The notes: a model not told the origin generated them from the letters alone. A stretch of DNA of 64,000 bases from Andrena cerasifolii (GCF_050908995.1 NC_135133.1:1530001-1594000); one strand, 5' to 3'; positions 23,505 to 35,459 are shown, counted from the stretch's first letter. Numbers and translations are program-made.

Positions 23505-24053
23505 AAACGATTTTATTTAACTGGATCAATAATGCACTAAAAAGTAATAAATAATTATTTTCTTGCCCTACAAGTTCGGTGGTGACATGTGGGTTTAAAT
23601 AAAATCATACAAACTCTGTGATTATCCTTTTTACAATTGATTTGAATAATTCTACAAATATTCATTTGAAAACTTCGTAAAGAAAAAGGTATATTTGAAC
23701 CTTTACAAATTACATTTAATTTTGAACAAACAATTAATTTTTATTTTTAACAAGTTGCAATTCATTTTTAATAAGTTGCAATTAATTTTTAACAAATTAC
23801 AATTGTTTTTATTATGCTTCAAGTCAATTGGACTTGTGGAAATGCGTTAAAATTGTAGGGAATGCAATTTTTTCAATCCGGCAGGGGATGAGTTTTATAA
23901 ATTTTTGTTCTGCCACCATAATTACATACGTACACGCTTGCAAAGTTTCAAGTCGATGGGATTCGTGGAAATGAGTTAAAATTAAGTTACAAGAGTTGAA
24001 CCAAACAAACGGACAAGAAACAGACAGAGGAGTGAAGTTGAATAAAATCGTTT
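23505..24053. mobile_element. MITE with AAACGATTTTATT ends
   Basis: Left AAACGATTTTATTTAACT and inverted right AAACGATTTTATTCAACT. The left 90 bp resemble the arms of the element at 30093-30535 (GCACTAAAAA..TAATAAAT..TTTTCTTG..CAA.TT..GGTG), so the two may belong to one family. The core contains short direct repeats of AAGTTGCAATT(C/A)ATTTTTAA near 23750-23800. Duplication not resolved. Confidence 0.5.
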
Positions 24054-25179
24054 AATAAGTTTCCTCAATAATATAGGTATGTAGTGTATTACACATCCGA
24101 AACCGAAATGGTGTGATTGATTTTATTGGTGATTGTTTCCGGAACGTAAAGAGGGGTAAAATCTTGCCCCGTCGCCTCCGGCGTACCGTAATCCCTCGGG
24201 CCGGTGACGATTTTTGGAGTACTGTGCGGGGCAGGTGGATTGGCATTAAAGGTAGAGGAGAGAAAGATTGTGGTGCGCGCGCCGCCGTGTTTCGTCTTGG
24301 GACCGTCAGCCAGACTCATCATCATCAGTAGGGCTATAGCTGACGGTCCCTTTTTTTATAAAGATGTTTATTATAAAGCTTTTGAACATTCTACATGTAT
24401 GACAGACGTGAAAAAGCATTAGGAAAAAAATTACCACCAAGTCTTAAGATTAAATAAAAATAAAACTAATTGTTCCATATGTTGGAAACTCTTAGCTGAG
24501 AGAACACGGCCTAAGCCTCTTTGGTGAAACATATTTGGTAAAAGTAATAATCTGAGATCTACTCGCCACATCACAGCATGTGTATGCATATATCAAGGGG
24601 GAAAAAACACCTACTGCCAGAAAGAAGGTAATAAAAACCCCTACCCGCTCTTACGCCTAAACTACTTAAAAAATGAAAACTTATGCTAGACTTATGAGTT
24701 ACCTTAAAAAACAAGTAAAGAGGTGTGTGACAGGACAACCAGCCACTTACACCCCGTAGGTATTGCATTATAAACTATTCAGTCTTTTCGTGTCTATTTC
24801 GTCTGTCTAGGAAATGTAGACGGCGGACAGCCAGACCTTCCATGTAGACACAGTCCGCATTAAGCCACCAGTACTTGTCAAAGTTTAACCGGTGGAAGTC
24901 ATACTGGTCTGTTTTAGGGATAGCCGAAGAGTACAAAAATCTGTCGTTATTGAATACGAAATCATCAGGCGTAAAAACGCGATACGTTTATCCGCCTTGT
25001 TACGGCGCCAATGATAAATTGGAATGTCTTCCGCACTTTGAATTAGACTTATACTATCACAAAATGGGAAGGCCTGCGGGGTTAAGTAGCCCGTAGAAAG
25101 TTGCTTGACAGTAGACGGTATTTCCTGGAAGGCCAGTGACTGGATTATTAATATATCTGGCAATTTACTAAAATAATCC
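24054..25179. other. Unassigned DNA with a strong hairpin
   Basis: At 24299-24352 GGGACCGTCAGCCA and TAGCTGACGGTCCC face each other around a CATCATCAT loop; TAGCTGACGGCCCC recurs at about 25998. No protein family recognised in the overlapping frames at 24052-24331. Confidence 0.35.
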
Positions 25180-25187
25180 CTAGTGAG

Positions 25188-25780
25188 TAGAGATCCCTAT
25201 TTCACGTGTATTTAAATACACGTGAATTTAGATACTCGTGTATTTATAAATACACGTATATTAACGTATCCGTATTTTGATTCGTCTGATTTTTAATATC
25301 TATAGATATCCCAGAACTCTGGGGGATTGCGAAATTCATAAAAGAATTAATGTATTTAAATATATTTACTAGAATAATATGCGGAAAGTATGGTTTTACA
25401 AATTTTCAGATTGTAACTAATAACACAATTATAAAATTAACAAGATTTATTTAATCGATTACCTATTTTGATACAAAAAATTAAGGCATTACTGGTAATA
25501 AGCGAGCTTCTTTTTAGACGCAACGATAATCCTTAAAATTGAAAAACATCACTCGGTTTTATTACACTTATTGCTTAAGTGACCGCCATTGCCCATTCTC
25601 CCGTAGTTAATGCCCAATTCTGATCAAAATACACAAATACGTTGATACACGTGTATTTAATTACACGTGAAATAGTGCACGGGTACCCGTGTACTAAAAG
25701 CTACACGGATCGAGGTACGGATATATGTAATACACGTGTACCCGTGTCTTTTTACTACACGTACCATACCATGGTCTCTA
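25188..25780. mobile_element. hAT-type MITE filled with ACACGTGTA motifs
   Basis: 8 bp duplication CTAGTGAG at 25180-25187 and 25781-25788, with ends TAGAGATCCC and, inverted, TAGAGACCAT. Both flanks of the element are built from TACACGTGTATTTAAATACACG-like units that are self-complementary; the middle is plain AT-rich. Non-coding, 593 bp. Confidence 0.8.
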
Positions 25781-25789
25781 CTAGTGAGG

Positions 25790-28573
25790 GCAATCATGAA
25801 AGAATCTATATTTCTAGTAATATCAGCTGTTTGATTCTTCACATATTGCTGCCAGTCCGATTCCGGTGTGCGATGATATAGTCGGAGACAGGCTCTTAAA
25901 GCATTTCCCCGCTCAAGGACCCTAGGTCCTCTCCATGGAAGTGTGATTATAATTCCACAAAACTGGAGCCGCATATGTAATTATGGGTCGGACTAGCATA
26001 GCTGACGGCCCCTGCCCTAGACACACGGGGACTAATAAGCAATAACTTGGAACTTGTATATATACGAACGAGAGTGGACGATAGGACTTGCGAGAAGAGC
26101 AGACCTCTAGCGGCGCCAGCCGAGACTAACCAGCGTGACCCATGCGGTAGGGCCGGGACGTCACAAGTGCTTAATTCTGTGTTCGCTGTTTCTTATAACC
26201 TACAATCAACAGGGAGAAATAATCATAAATCTGTGCACTTAATAACTCAAGCAGCATGCTTGTTCTAAAATAATTATAATATAATTGCGTGCTTTGTCGT
26301 ATTTCAAACCTATCCACACAACGTACACTCTTGAATGCTTTAGAAAACTATAGAAGTTTCGCATTCCTAAAACTTCTTAAGTTATTTCAAGTGCCTTCCG
26401 CTTCACGTGTTGCGCGCGTGGAATCGTGACTTTATGATACTTCAAGATAGACGTCCGACCAGAGTGGAGCAAGTAGATTATTTCTAAAAGCTTTCGTTTC
26501 CGGAGTGGACTTATAGTGGAATTATATCTCACAAAAACAAGGTAATTGTTCCCTTTTAACGGCTCAACCTTAAGCCACGTTCCCACTTGAGCAACGTGTA
26601 TCCAAGGATCTACATAAAATTTCTATTCCGTAACATTGTTCCATTAAAAAACGACTCTTTTCAAACTCGCCGTACCTTCCATCGTCTCTACTGCGCTTGT
26701 GAATTGCACGCGACAACATGCCACGCATAGAAACTCGCGTCCCCTTACAAACTTCCAAATCATAAATTCATAAACCATAAGAATTTAAAGGGCCACGAAG
26801 ATCGCGTTTAAGATTACCATTCCACAAGGAGCATTCGCGATGGTCTTCAAAAATTCAATTTCCAGACTGTAAACAACCTGATGCACCACCAACACTCTAT
26901 ACCACCGCTGGGAACAAAATAACTGTCAGGACTGTCTAAAATTACAAGTACCTATACCGTTCAACACATTTACCCGCCGGATAAAACATTAAACTCCCAT
27001 CCACCACCCTTCTCACATTTTTGTTTCACATTTTTCCGCCGTCTCTTTATATCCATACTAGAAAGCCTTTCTCTTTCAAGGTAAAGGATCATCGTGACTT
27101 TCCCATCCGACCGTCCACGAATTCTCCGCTCTCCCGCGGAAGCAAGTCGACGTTCAGTGCCCACCCTTCGGTGTGTACAACGTGACGCGTGGATCACCAT
27201 TATCCAGGTCCATTTCGTGGGAAATGCAATTTTCAATACAGCCACGCTCGTCATCCATCTTTATCGTTTAAAAATTTACGGACGGTTATATTCCGCGGCC
27301 CCTAAAAATTTTCTGCCCGCCCTACCGGGGTAAATTGGTGCCATTATTTTCTGAATTCTAAATGTCACTGTGCCGCTCCTGTCTCGCCTTTTTACTGGCC
27401 TCCTTACAGCGCTGGCGTGTCACTGAATAACGAAACCGCGCGGTCCTCCGCTTCTTCAACGTCCCCGGTAGCCCGTTCCTGTACTGTCAGCGTCGATTTC
27501 ACCCCCACTGCAAATTTATCTTTCGACGAGTAGGCAGCCGTTTGACTTTAAATACCGTTCAGCAATGCAGAGACGTGAGATTAGCGAGATTTAATTAATC
27601 GCCTGCCGTCCCCGGGTACAGAAACTTGCAGAGTTACGTTTCCACGAGTTCCACGAGGAATTTTCAATAATCGCTGATTAAAAGGTGTGGATGTTGAATT
27701 CACCGTGTTATCGAAAATATTTTTTAAAGCTTTTTCTGAATTATAGGAGAATTTTGAGAAGCTTGAATGCGCAGTACTCTTTTTTTTTAAAATCGTCCTG
27801 TTCTTTTTTTATACACATGCCCCGGTTTGCTGGTGAAAAAATATGGTAACTCTATCATGAACGCCACTAAACTGAGTTAGCCACGTTATCCGGCACGAAT
27901 TTTCGAAATGAAATACCCACAAAACCAAAGGCTTGTAGAAAAAAAATTTACCCCACATTTTCGTTTCATTTTTTCAAGAGCACATTCGTGCCAGGTTGCG
28001 TTATGTATTCCCTGATAATCCGTAAAAAAACAGTTTTTACTGACCCATCCTGTGGAATACACACGTATTATATGTATGCACACGGGTGCACCTTTAAAAT
28101 TCACCACACTGCATATTAAGGAAGTGATGGGGAATATTCATATTTTCGATACACGTAACACCAACAGTTACTATCCTCCCGAGTTGCATATTCATCGCCG
28201 AAATTGCATACGCGAATGCATTTACAATTTACCGCGAACTACATTTTTTACACTGTGTTCATGGCCTACAACTGTACACGTCGAATATTAATGCGCACCC
28301 CTTGCACTGGAAACTCCGAAATCCTGATACTCTGATTAAGATTCTCCGCAATGATATTGCGAGGTTTTTATACATCGTCGTAAAATAAACTTCCATAGCT
28401 CTGCAACGACAACAAGAAATTTCCTGTGTAACGTGACAGGCGAGTTGTTGCCGTGAAAACGGTGGTGGAGAATTATATAGCAGCTAACAAGGGATGTTTG
28501 GCAACTAAAAAATTTTTAAAAAAATTGAAGCTTTGCAGGAACGTGGTACAAGTGTTGCTAATAACGTAGTCAT
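25790..28573. other. Unassigned DNA, 2.8 kb
   Basis: No recognised gene or transposon. 26980-27640 is GC-richer and could be conserved non-coding DNA; frames there (26970-27333) overlap on opposite strands. This is one of the longest stretches in the window without any repeat signature I could read. Confidence 0.35.
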
Positions 28574-28872
28574 TAGGGTGGACCTTATTTTTCGACCATC
28601 AGTTTTTTTTGGTCCCACCCCCCAGAAATGTGACACTTGTTGGGAAAATGATCTGCAAAAATTTCAGCCCGATTGGACCACGGGAAAACGAAGCGCCACG
28701 AATTTGAAATTTTTGAACTTGTTAAACCTTGACATAAATATACATTATGATATATCGTTGAATTTGTATTTTTTCTGTTTAAGAATACATACACAGCATA
28801 TACGATTGTTAAAAAGAAAACGTCCATGACCTTGAAAAAAAAATTTCCTTCCATTATATTGGCCTCTTTATA

Positions 28873-29938
28873 CAGGGTGTCCCACTAAGGAGTGGACAGC
28901 GCGATATCTCTTAAAGTATTGTCGATAAAAATATAAAAAAAATAGGGAATTGCATGGTTCGAGGGGGCCCATTTATTAGCGCGAACGAATTTTGTTTTCG
29001 ATTATTATTTTAAAAGATACGATGGTCAAGTTCGGTTTTTCAAATGGAACTATTTTTTTTTAAGACCTGAGTTGATAGCGCGTTCCAAGACAAATTCAAT
29101 AAGCTTTAATGTATACACTTTATTTCCACTGGTTTTTAAGATATTGCGCTTGCAAAATTACTGATTTTCACTGCAAGAAAACCCTCTGGAATAGGAAGGA
29201 CCGGGGTCGGTCTTACTGGCGCTACGGGTGGCATTGCCTGTTGAAACTGATACCTACCTGCCAAAGGTCTACGACAGGGTTCGCAGGCCCAAAAGCTGGA
29301 CAATTCTTTTCCGTCAGAAATGCTACTTAGGTAGGTACATCTGCGGTATCGAGAAGCGCATCGTTACTTTTATTTCGCACTTGCTTCTACGCTCGGATGG
29401 CCGGTTCTTTTGGGAGGGATGCAAGTTGGATTGGTTAGGTTAGGAGGAGTGAAAGTTGCTAGACTAAATTTCAACCATAGGGAGCAGATTGTGTCAAAAG
29501 AAAAGAATTGTCCAGCCTTTGGGCCTGCCATTTCTGGCGTAGACCTTTGGCAGGTAGGTATCAGTTTCAACAGGCAATGCCACCCGTAGCGCCAGTAAGA
29601 CCGACCCCGGTCCTTCCTATTCCAGAGGGTTTTCTTGCAGTGAAAATCAGTAATTTTGCAAGCGCAATATCTTAAAAACCAGTGGAAATAAAGTGTATAC
29701 ATTAAAGCTTATTGAATTTGTCTTGGAACGCACTATCAACTCAGGTCTTCAAAAAAAATAGTTCCATTTGAAAAACCGAACTTGACCATCGTATCTTTTA
29801 AAATAATAATCGAAAACAAAATTCGTTCGCGCTAATAAATGGGCCCCCTCGAACCATGCAATTCCCTATTTTTTTTATATTTTTATCGACTATACTTTAA
29901 GAGATATCGCGCTGTCCACTCCTTAGTGGGACACCCTG
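28873..29938. mobile_element. 1.07 kb TA-flanked palindrome (CAGGGTGTCCCAC ends)
   Basis: TA at 28871-28872 and 29939-29940; ends CAGGGTGTCCCACTAAGGAG, perfectly inverted. The arms (about 450 bp each) are so similar that both encode nearly the same peptide on opposite strands (29109-29330 and 29370-29702, shared start MYTLYFHWFLRYCACK). That peptide is a by-product of the palindrome. The ~165 bp loop contains GGTTAGGTTAGG. TA target and these ends suit Tc1/mariner-type mobilisation. Confidence 0.8.
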
Positions 29939-30092
29939 TATGTTATAACTTTTGTCTGAAGAGTTTTTTCATATATTCATAAACGATGGAGATATTAAAC
30001 ATTTTTGATTTTCATTATAACGCTTCATTATACAGAAGAAAATCAGTTCTAAGACTGAAAATAAAAAATATATAAAAAAAATTGATGTTAAA

Positions 30093-30535
30093 CGATTTTA
30101 TTACAAATGTAGTAAAAACTAAATTAAAATGCACTAAAAACTAAAAACTAGTTCTTTTCTTGTACTTCAATTTTGATGGTGTTAATATCACTTTAAATAA
30201 AAACGTGGGACACGATATTTCATAACAGGATATGAATCATCTTAATACAGAAGCAAACATCGAAATAAATTTGTTGTTAGAAAGTTTTCATTCGCATTAA
30301 TGAAACAAAATATTTTAATTGCGGGGCACAGATTGTAATGTGATTTAAAATTGATAAACTGTAGTTAATGATGTTCCATTTGCCAACCGATTCTTCAACT
30401 TCTGGTTGCACATGGTGCCCCACGATTTTATTTAAAGTAATATTAACACCATCAAAATTGAAGTACAAGAAAAGAATTATTTTTTAGTTTTTAGTGCATT
30501 ATAATTTAGTATTTACTACATTTTTAATAAAATCG
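30093..30535. mobile_element. MITE in the loop of the composite foldback
   Basis: Left CGATTTTATTACAAATGTAG and the inverted right end at 30535; the arms continue through GCACTAAAAACTAAAAA, TTCTTTTCTTGTACTTCAAT and TTTGATGGTGTTAATAT. Non-coding, about 440 bp. The terminal motif AAACGATTTTATT is shared with 23505-24053. Confidence 0.6.
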
Positions 30536-30994
30536 CGACTAGCGTTCCCAACGCAGCGGCTTTTTGTCGTTTTCATAAAGAACGCGAGTGGCTTATTTCA
30601 TGTCGTTTGGATTTGTGGTTATGGGTTATATTTATTGATGACTGGGTAATTTTTTCACTCGCTCGGAGTTAATTTTTTATGAAACGCTTAAGGTATCCAT
30701 AATTTAGAAATTTTCATGATAGTTTAAATTCAAGGTAATCGTATTAAGACGTTGCATTGGGAACTGAGACAGAATCTGCTGGGCCTTACTGACGAGTCCA
30801 CGAGCAGACCTGGGACCCAATACTTTGATGACATTTCTATTCGTAATTTACATAATCGCTATAATAACTTATTTTCAGTCTTAGAACTGATTTTCGTCTG
30901 TATAATGGAGCGTTATAATAAAAATAAAAAATGTTTAATATCTCCATCGTTTATGAATATATGAAAAAACTCTTCATACAAAAGTTGTAGTATA

Positions 30995-31221
30995 TGTTAG
31001 AGTTAGGCAGGTCGGGTGAGGAGAGAAGTACGCGTGTTAGCTTTAAACGTATATAATGTTAGAAATTCCAATACAAGAGGTAAAACGATGGAGCGCACAG
31101 TACACGCGTGTCGCGACAGAATGGTTAGTTGATCGAACCAGAGGGCGCTGTCGGTCGACAGCAAGGCAGCGTTTCCACGACTGCAGGTGCGTCCGCAATG
31201 CATGTTGCTCTATCTCCAACA
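30995..31221 (-). repeat. Copia 3' LTR
   Basis: 227 bp, begins TGTTGGAGATAG and ends CTCTAACA when read on the element's strand. Appears identical to the LTR at 35772-35998. Confidence 0.95.
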
Positions 31222-31233
31222 CTCCCCCTCAAC
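31222..31233 (-). promoter_or_regulatory. Polypurine tract of the Copia element
   Basis: On the minus strand TTGAGGGGGAG lies directly before the 3' LTR, the place where plus-strand DNA synthesis is primed. The RNase H frame stops (TGA, complement at 31229-31231) inside it. Confidence 0.75.
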
Positions 31234-31797
31234 ATGCGTCGGGGGGAAGATTCCGAGAACGGAGTCCGAGCTTCGAAGTGCATTCGGCGTGTTTCGTCCT
31301 CGGCAATCCCTTGGTGAGAACGTCAGCGATCATCCTTTCCGTAGGCATGTACTCGAGCCTGATGGGATATTTCTGTAATGCAATACGAATATAATGATGA
31401 CGAATATCGATATGCTTCGTCTTTGAGTGAAAAACAGGATTTTTCGCAAGCAGCCCAGCGCCACGGTTGTCGTTGTAGAGGACCACCTCGGCGAGGTCTG
31501 GGTATCCGAGCTCCCGGAGAAAAACGATCAGGTGTATGGCGTCCCTGGCGGCATCGCTGATCGCCATGTATTCCGCCTCCGTCGACGAGAGGGCGACCGT
31601 TGGCTGCTTGCGTGACCTCCACGCCACGGCAGCGCCACCGAGGATGAACGCCGACCCGGTGTAGGAGCGCCTGTCGATAGGGCAATTCCCCCAGTCAGCG
31701 TCAACGAAACCCTGCAGCGGCTGATCGTCCCTTCCGAAAACCAGCTCATGGTCCAAGGTTCTCCGGAGGTATCGGAGCACACGTTTGGCAGCCCCCA
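31229..31797 (-). pseudogene. Copia RNase H domain (frame-shifted pol segment)
   Basis: Third piece of pol. From its first Met at 31780 it has the acidic sites of retroelement RNase H: DADW (residues 27-30), SSTEAEY (E68) and the DN pair at 104-105, followed by HSKTKHIDIRHHY and ADVLTKGL, the usual C-terminal landmarks of Copia pol. The residue after DN is Arg where Gln is usual. The frame opens upstream to about 31795, where it should join the RT piece but is out of phase by one base at a five-C run (31792-31796). Confidence 0.9.
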
Positions 31798-32385
31798 GTG
31801 CTCTTTCTTGTAGCAGGAATTGAACCGACTAAGCGCACTAACCGCGTGCGCAATGTCAGGCCGCGTTCCCGTGGCAGCGTACATCAGGGCACCAACCAAC
31901 TCCCTGAAGGGGTAGGGACCCTCGGCGTTTCCCCCGTCGTCCAGATTTCTCGACAACTTGGCGCCGACAGCAAGTGGAGTGTCGATGAATTTGCAGTCCC
32001 GCATCCCGAAACGCTCCAGAATGGCACGGATGTAGCCCCGTTGAGAAAGGTGGATGTTGGTTCCATCGCGTCGAATTTCGAAGCCCAGGCAGAGCTCCGC
32101 CGGTCCGAGATCTTTCAGTTTGAAAGACTCGGCAAGCCTCTTCTTGATTTGTCCCTCTCTCCGCAAGTCGTTTGTGAAGACCAAAATGTCATCGACATAG
32201 ATGAGAACGAAGGTCAGCTTCCCCCGGTCTACATAAACGCAAGAGTCGGCGTTCGTAGGAGTCAGCCCGACGCCCCGCAGCACGCCATCCAACTCAGCGT
32301 GCCATTGTCGACCCGCCTGGCGCAGGCCGTATAGCGCCTTGTTGAGTCTGCATGCTATGTCGGTTCTCTTGACCTTCTGGAGCAT
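31528..32385 (-). pseudogene. Copia reverse transcriptase, second part (frame-shifted pol segment)
   Basis: Second piece of pol. Residues 14-25 LNKALYGLRQAG and the catalytic YVDD (63-66, in VLIYVDDILVF) are typical of Copia RT, followed by KRLAESFKLKDLG and a TGTRPDIAHAV thumb region. True homology ends near residue 198 (about 31792); codons from there to 31528 read the wrong frame over the RNase H region. Upstream, the frame passes about 32433 and does not match the expected RT residues, so some bases may also be missing at the first junction. Confidence 0.9.
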
Positions 32386-32399
32386 GGATTGTGCTCGCC

Positions 32400-35300
32400 T
32401 CAGGATTGAATCGTCAGTCTCCCTCTCATTTCAGCGTCCATTTTCCCATTTAAGTACGCCGTCTCGACGTCCAGCTGCGACACCCTGAGGTTGAACTTGG
32501 CGGCCAAAGCCATTAGCAGACGAAAAGAATCAAGCCGGGCAACCGGCGCAAACGTTTCGAGGAAATCGACGCCGTAACGCTGAGTGTAACCTTTCGCGAC
32601 AACTCGCGCCTTTCTTCTATCCAAATCTCCGCTAGCGGTGTATTTATTTCTCAATACCGTGCGGCACTTGATGATCTTACCGTCCTTGGGTCTCGGTACA
32701 ATGTCGAAAGTGTCGTTGATGATGAGACTCTTGATTTCTGCGTAGATCGCGTCGTGCCATTCAGCCTTCTCGGGCCCCGTAATGGCCTGGTGATACGGGA
32801 TCTCGATGGCGGACATCGCCAACTCAGCGTCCTCCCACGTCGAAGAGTCCTCATCGCTGGAGTCATCCAGGTCCTCTGGCTCGTGTGCCGCAATGTCGGC
32901 AATGGGCACCATGTTGTGCTCCTTCTTCGGTCGGCCTGGTCGGCCGGTCATGACCTTGCGCGGCCTCCCAGGGCCCCGTCGCATCGGATGGTCGACAGCC
33001 TCCGGTTCTGTGGGCGGCGCAGGTTGCGGCGCACCATCGCCGCGCATCTCGACGTTGATCGGTGGAACTTCACCGTGCACAATCGGGGGGTTGAGCTGTC
33101 CCTCAGTTTCTTGCCGGTCCGCAGGTTTTGGCTTGTTACTGGGACCGATCTCCGTTTCGCGCACCTCGGAGTCGTCCGAACTATCTGAAACAGATGGTGG
33201 TTCGCCACACTCTCTGAGAGCTGACTCCCGAGTTCCCCCTTTTAAAAGGAATTCGGTGGAGAATTTGACGTCCCGCGTCACTAGGACCCTCCGCTGCGAC
33301 GGTGCCCAAACTCGATACGCTTTTGAAGTATCGGAGTATCCGACGAGAGCTCCCGTGATCCCCTTTGGCAAGAGTTTATTCTTGCCGGGAGTCTTGTCTA
33401 GGACAAACGTCTTGACACCAAACGTCTGCAAGTGGTTTAAATCCGGACGTCTCCCGTTCCACATCTCGTAGGGGGTCCTGGTTCCCAGTATTTTCGTCAC
33501 ACAGCGATTCCTCACATGGTTTGCTGACGCGACTGCTTCGGCCCAAAATGACTTGGGTAGTCCCGATTCATCGAGCATGCAGCGGGCAGTCTCGACCAGC
33601 GTTCTGTTCTTGCGCTCCGCGACGCCGTTCTGCTGCGGCGTGTACGGCGCGGTTAGTCTGCGCTGAATTCCAGCATTCTTCAGGATATTGTCCATCTCCG
33701 AATTGCAGAACTCTCCTCCATTGTCCGACTGGAGAGCCTTTATCTTCGTACCGGTTTGTGTTTCTACGTTGTTCTTGTACTCCAAGAACTTTGAGGTTAC
33801 CTCCGATTTTTGTTTGAGAAAGTAAACCGCCGTCCAACGACTGTGGTCGTCAGTAAACGTCAAAAAGTATCGAGCTCCCCCTGACGAAATCGTTGGCATG
33901 GGTCCACACACGTCCGCATGGACTATTTCGAGCAGGACTGATGAGGCTTTTTCGCGCTTGGAGAAAGGAACGCGAGAAATCTTACCGAGCGCGCAGACAT
34001 CACAGAAGGGCAGGACGTCGTCAGTCCTGAAGTTCAATCCGGTCGCGGATGCCTTTCGTCGCATCAGTGACATGTCGCTCCAGTTCAGGTGGCCGAGCCG
34101 CTGGTGCCATTCCCTGGAGCGTCCCTGCGCATGGCTGGAAACCGCACACGTCTCCTCGCGTCCCTCGCGCAGGCAGAACAAATCGCCCTCGCGGTCAGCA
34201 ATCAGTCGAAGGTCCCCGTTGGCATCATTTACGTAGGCACGCTTTTTAGTGAATAAAACTTCGTAGCCTTTGTCGACTATTTTCGCGACCGACATCAGAT
34301 TAGTTCGGAGATCCGGAACACACAACGCGTTACACAGCGTGATCGGTCTGTCATGTTTACCGTTCGAAGCAATTATACGCACATCACCCTTGGCTGTCAC
34401 TTTCGCGGTCGCGTCGTTAGCCAATCTTACACCCTTGTCGGTTGTGTGTGATTGCGTAAAAAGTCCCGGATCCTTGCACAAATGCGACGTGCATCCGCTG
34501 TTGATGCACCACTTTTGGTCGATCACGGAATTGCATGCGTGGTTCGCGGAGATTTTCGCGTTTTGTTCCGCACAAGAGAGTTCACCCGCAAAATAAGAGT
34601 TATTTGCAACGTTGGCACTTTGTGTGTCCTTCTTGGCACTTTGTGTGTCCTTCTTTGTACTGTGCGTGTCCCTTTTTTGTTTAAAACAGTCCGCAGCCTT
34701 GTGCCCCTTTTTCTTGCAGTAGTTGCACTTTATTCTTGATCCGCTCGAGGCAGCATTGTCGTCGTCTTGTCGGCTGACGCTGGTGGCGCCATCCGATTTA
34801 GCTTTGCCACGATTCCGCTTCACGAACATGGCGCTTGCACTTGTCTCAGCCGCCCTATGCACTTTGCCGTCATGCTCCTCGATGATTTTGATCATCAATG
34901 CCTCGATGTCCGGCAAAGTATCGCGAGATTTGATCGCGCAGCAGAAATTATCGAAGCTATTTGGCAGGCTGTGGAGTAACATCACAGAAAGCAAGTCGCC
35001 GTTGATTTCGATTTCCATGGCCCCCAGTTTGTCGACGACGTCCATGAATTTAGACAGATGATCTCTGACGTCGTCATCTTCGAGCATCTTTTTGGACAGC
35101 AATTGTTCCAGAAGTGTAGCTTTCCTCATAGGTCCTTGGGATGCGTAAACCGATTTCAGTTTGTCCCACACTTCTTTGGATGTTTCACAATTTCGAAGAT
35201 GTCTGAGCTGCGAAGGGCTCATGGACAGGATTAGATCGGATTTCGCCTTGCGGTCCTCTGTCGTCCATTTTTCGAGCGCGGCCCTCGTTGCGGCAAGTTC

Positions 35301-35459
35301 GTTGTTGCTGCCGGTCACGACAGGTTTCGGAACGTCACCGGCGACGTATTGCCACGCATCGTTCTTGATTAAAATTGCCTCGACTTGGATTCGCCATGTG
35401 TCGTAGTTCTCCTTTGTCAGAAGCTCGATGCGCGTCGAATTGACGGTAGTAGTCGCCAT
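32400..35459 (-). CDS. Copia Gag-protease-integrase-RT (N-terminal) polyprotein
   Basis: One frame open from 35486; I prefer the ATG at 35459 (MATTTVNSTRIELL), which matches the start of insect Copia gag. Numbered from 35486: gag to about 250, CCHC zinc knuckle 254-267 (CNYCKKKGHKAADC), protease site 326-338 (WCINSGCTSHLC), pre-integrase zinc region HQRLGHLNWSDM at 461 with C495/C498, integrase D525, D588, E624 (35 residues between the last two), then RT from about 890 to QLDVETAYLNGKMDAEM. It then runs off frame and stops at 32400. The protease triad, normally Asp-Ser-Gly, is Asn-Ser-Gly (codon AAC), predicted to abolish catalysis. The rest of RT lies in another frame downstream. Confidence 0.92.
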   Translation of the reverse strand: MATTTVNSTRIELLTKENYDTWRIQVEAILIKNDAWQYVAGDVPKPVVTGSNNELAATRAALEKWTTEDRKAKSDLILSMSPSQLRHLRNCETSKEVWDKLKSVYASQGPMRKATLLEQLLSKKMLEDDDVRDHLSKFMDVVDKLGAMEIEINGDLLSVMLLHSLPNSFDNFCCAIKSRDTLPDIEALMIKIIEEHDGKVHRAAETSASAMFVKRNRGKAKSDGATSVSRQDDDNAASSGSRIKCNYCKKKGHKAADCFKQKRDTHSTKKDTQSAKKDTQSANVANNSYFAGELSCAEQNAKISANHACNSVIDQKWCINSGCTSHLCKDPGLFTQSHTTDKGVRLANDATAKVTAKGDVRIIASNGKHDRPITLCNALCVPDLRTNLMSVAKIVDKGYEVLFTKKRAYVNDANGDLRLIADREGDLFCLREGREETCAVSSHAQGRSREWHQRLGHLNWSDMSLMRRKASATGLNFRTDDVLPFCDVCALGKISRVPFSKREKASSVLLEIVHADVCGPMPTISSGGARYFLTFTDDHSRWTAVYFLKQKSEVTSKFLEYKNNVETQTGTKIKALQSDNGGEFCNSEMDNILKNAGIQRRLTAPYTPQQNGVAERKNRTLVETARCMLDESGLPKSFWAEAVASANHVRNRCVTKILGTRTPYEMWNGRRPDLNHLQTFGVKTFVLDKTPGKNKLLPKGITGALVGYSDTSKAYRVWAPSQRRVLVTRDVKFSTEFLLKGGTRESALRECGEPPSVSDSSDDSEVRETEIGPSNKPKPADRQETEGQLNPPIVHGEVPPINVEMRGDGAPQPAPPTEPEAVDHPMRRGPGRPRKVMTGRPGRPKKEHNMVPIADIAAHEPEDLDDSSDEDSSTWEDAELAMSAIEIPYHQAITGPEKAEWHDAIYAEIKSLIINDTFDIVPRPKDGKIIKCRTVLRNKYTASGDLDRRKARVVAKGYTQRYGVDFLETFAPVARLDSFRLLMALAAKFNLRVSQLDVETAYLNGKMDAEMRGRLTIQS

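Noticed and set aside
29109..29702. Two nearly identical proteins on opposite strands (MYTLYFHWFLRY...)
   Set aside because: They are the two arms of the palindrome at 28873-29938, not duplicated genes.
31798..33471. Long plus-strand frames of 178 and 221 codons across the Copia element
   Set aside because: They are antisense shadows of pol, whose minus-strand product has clear Copia domains.
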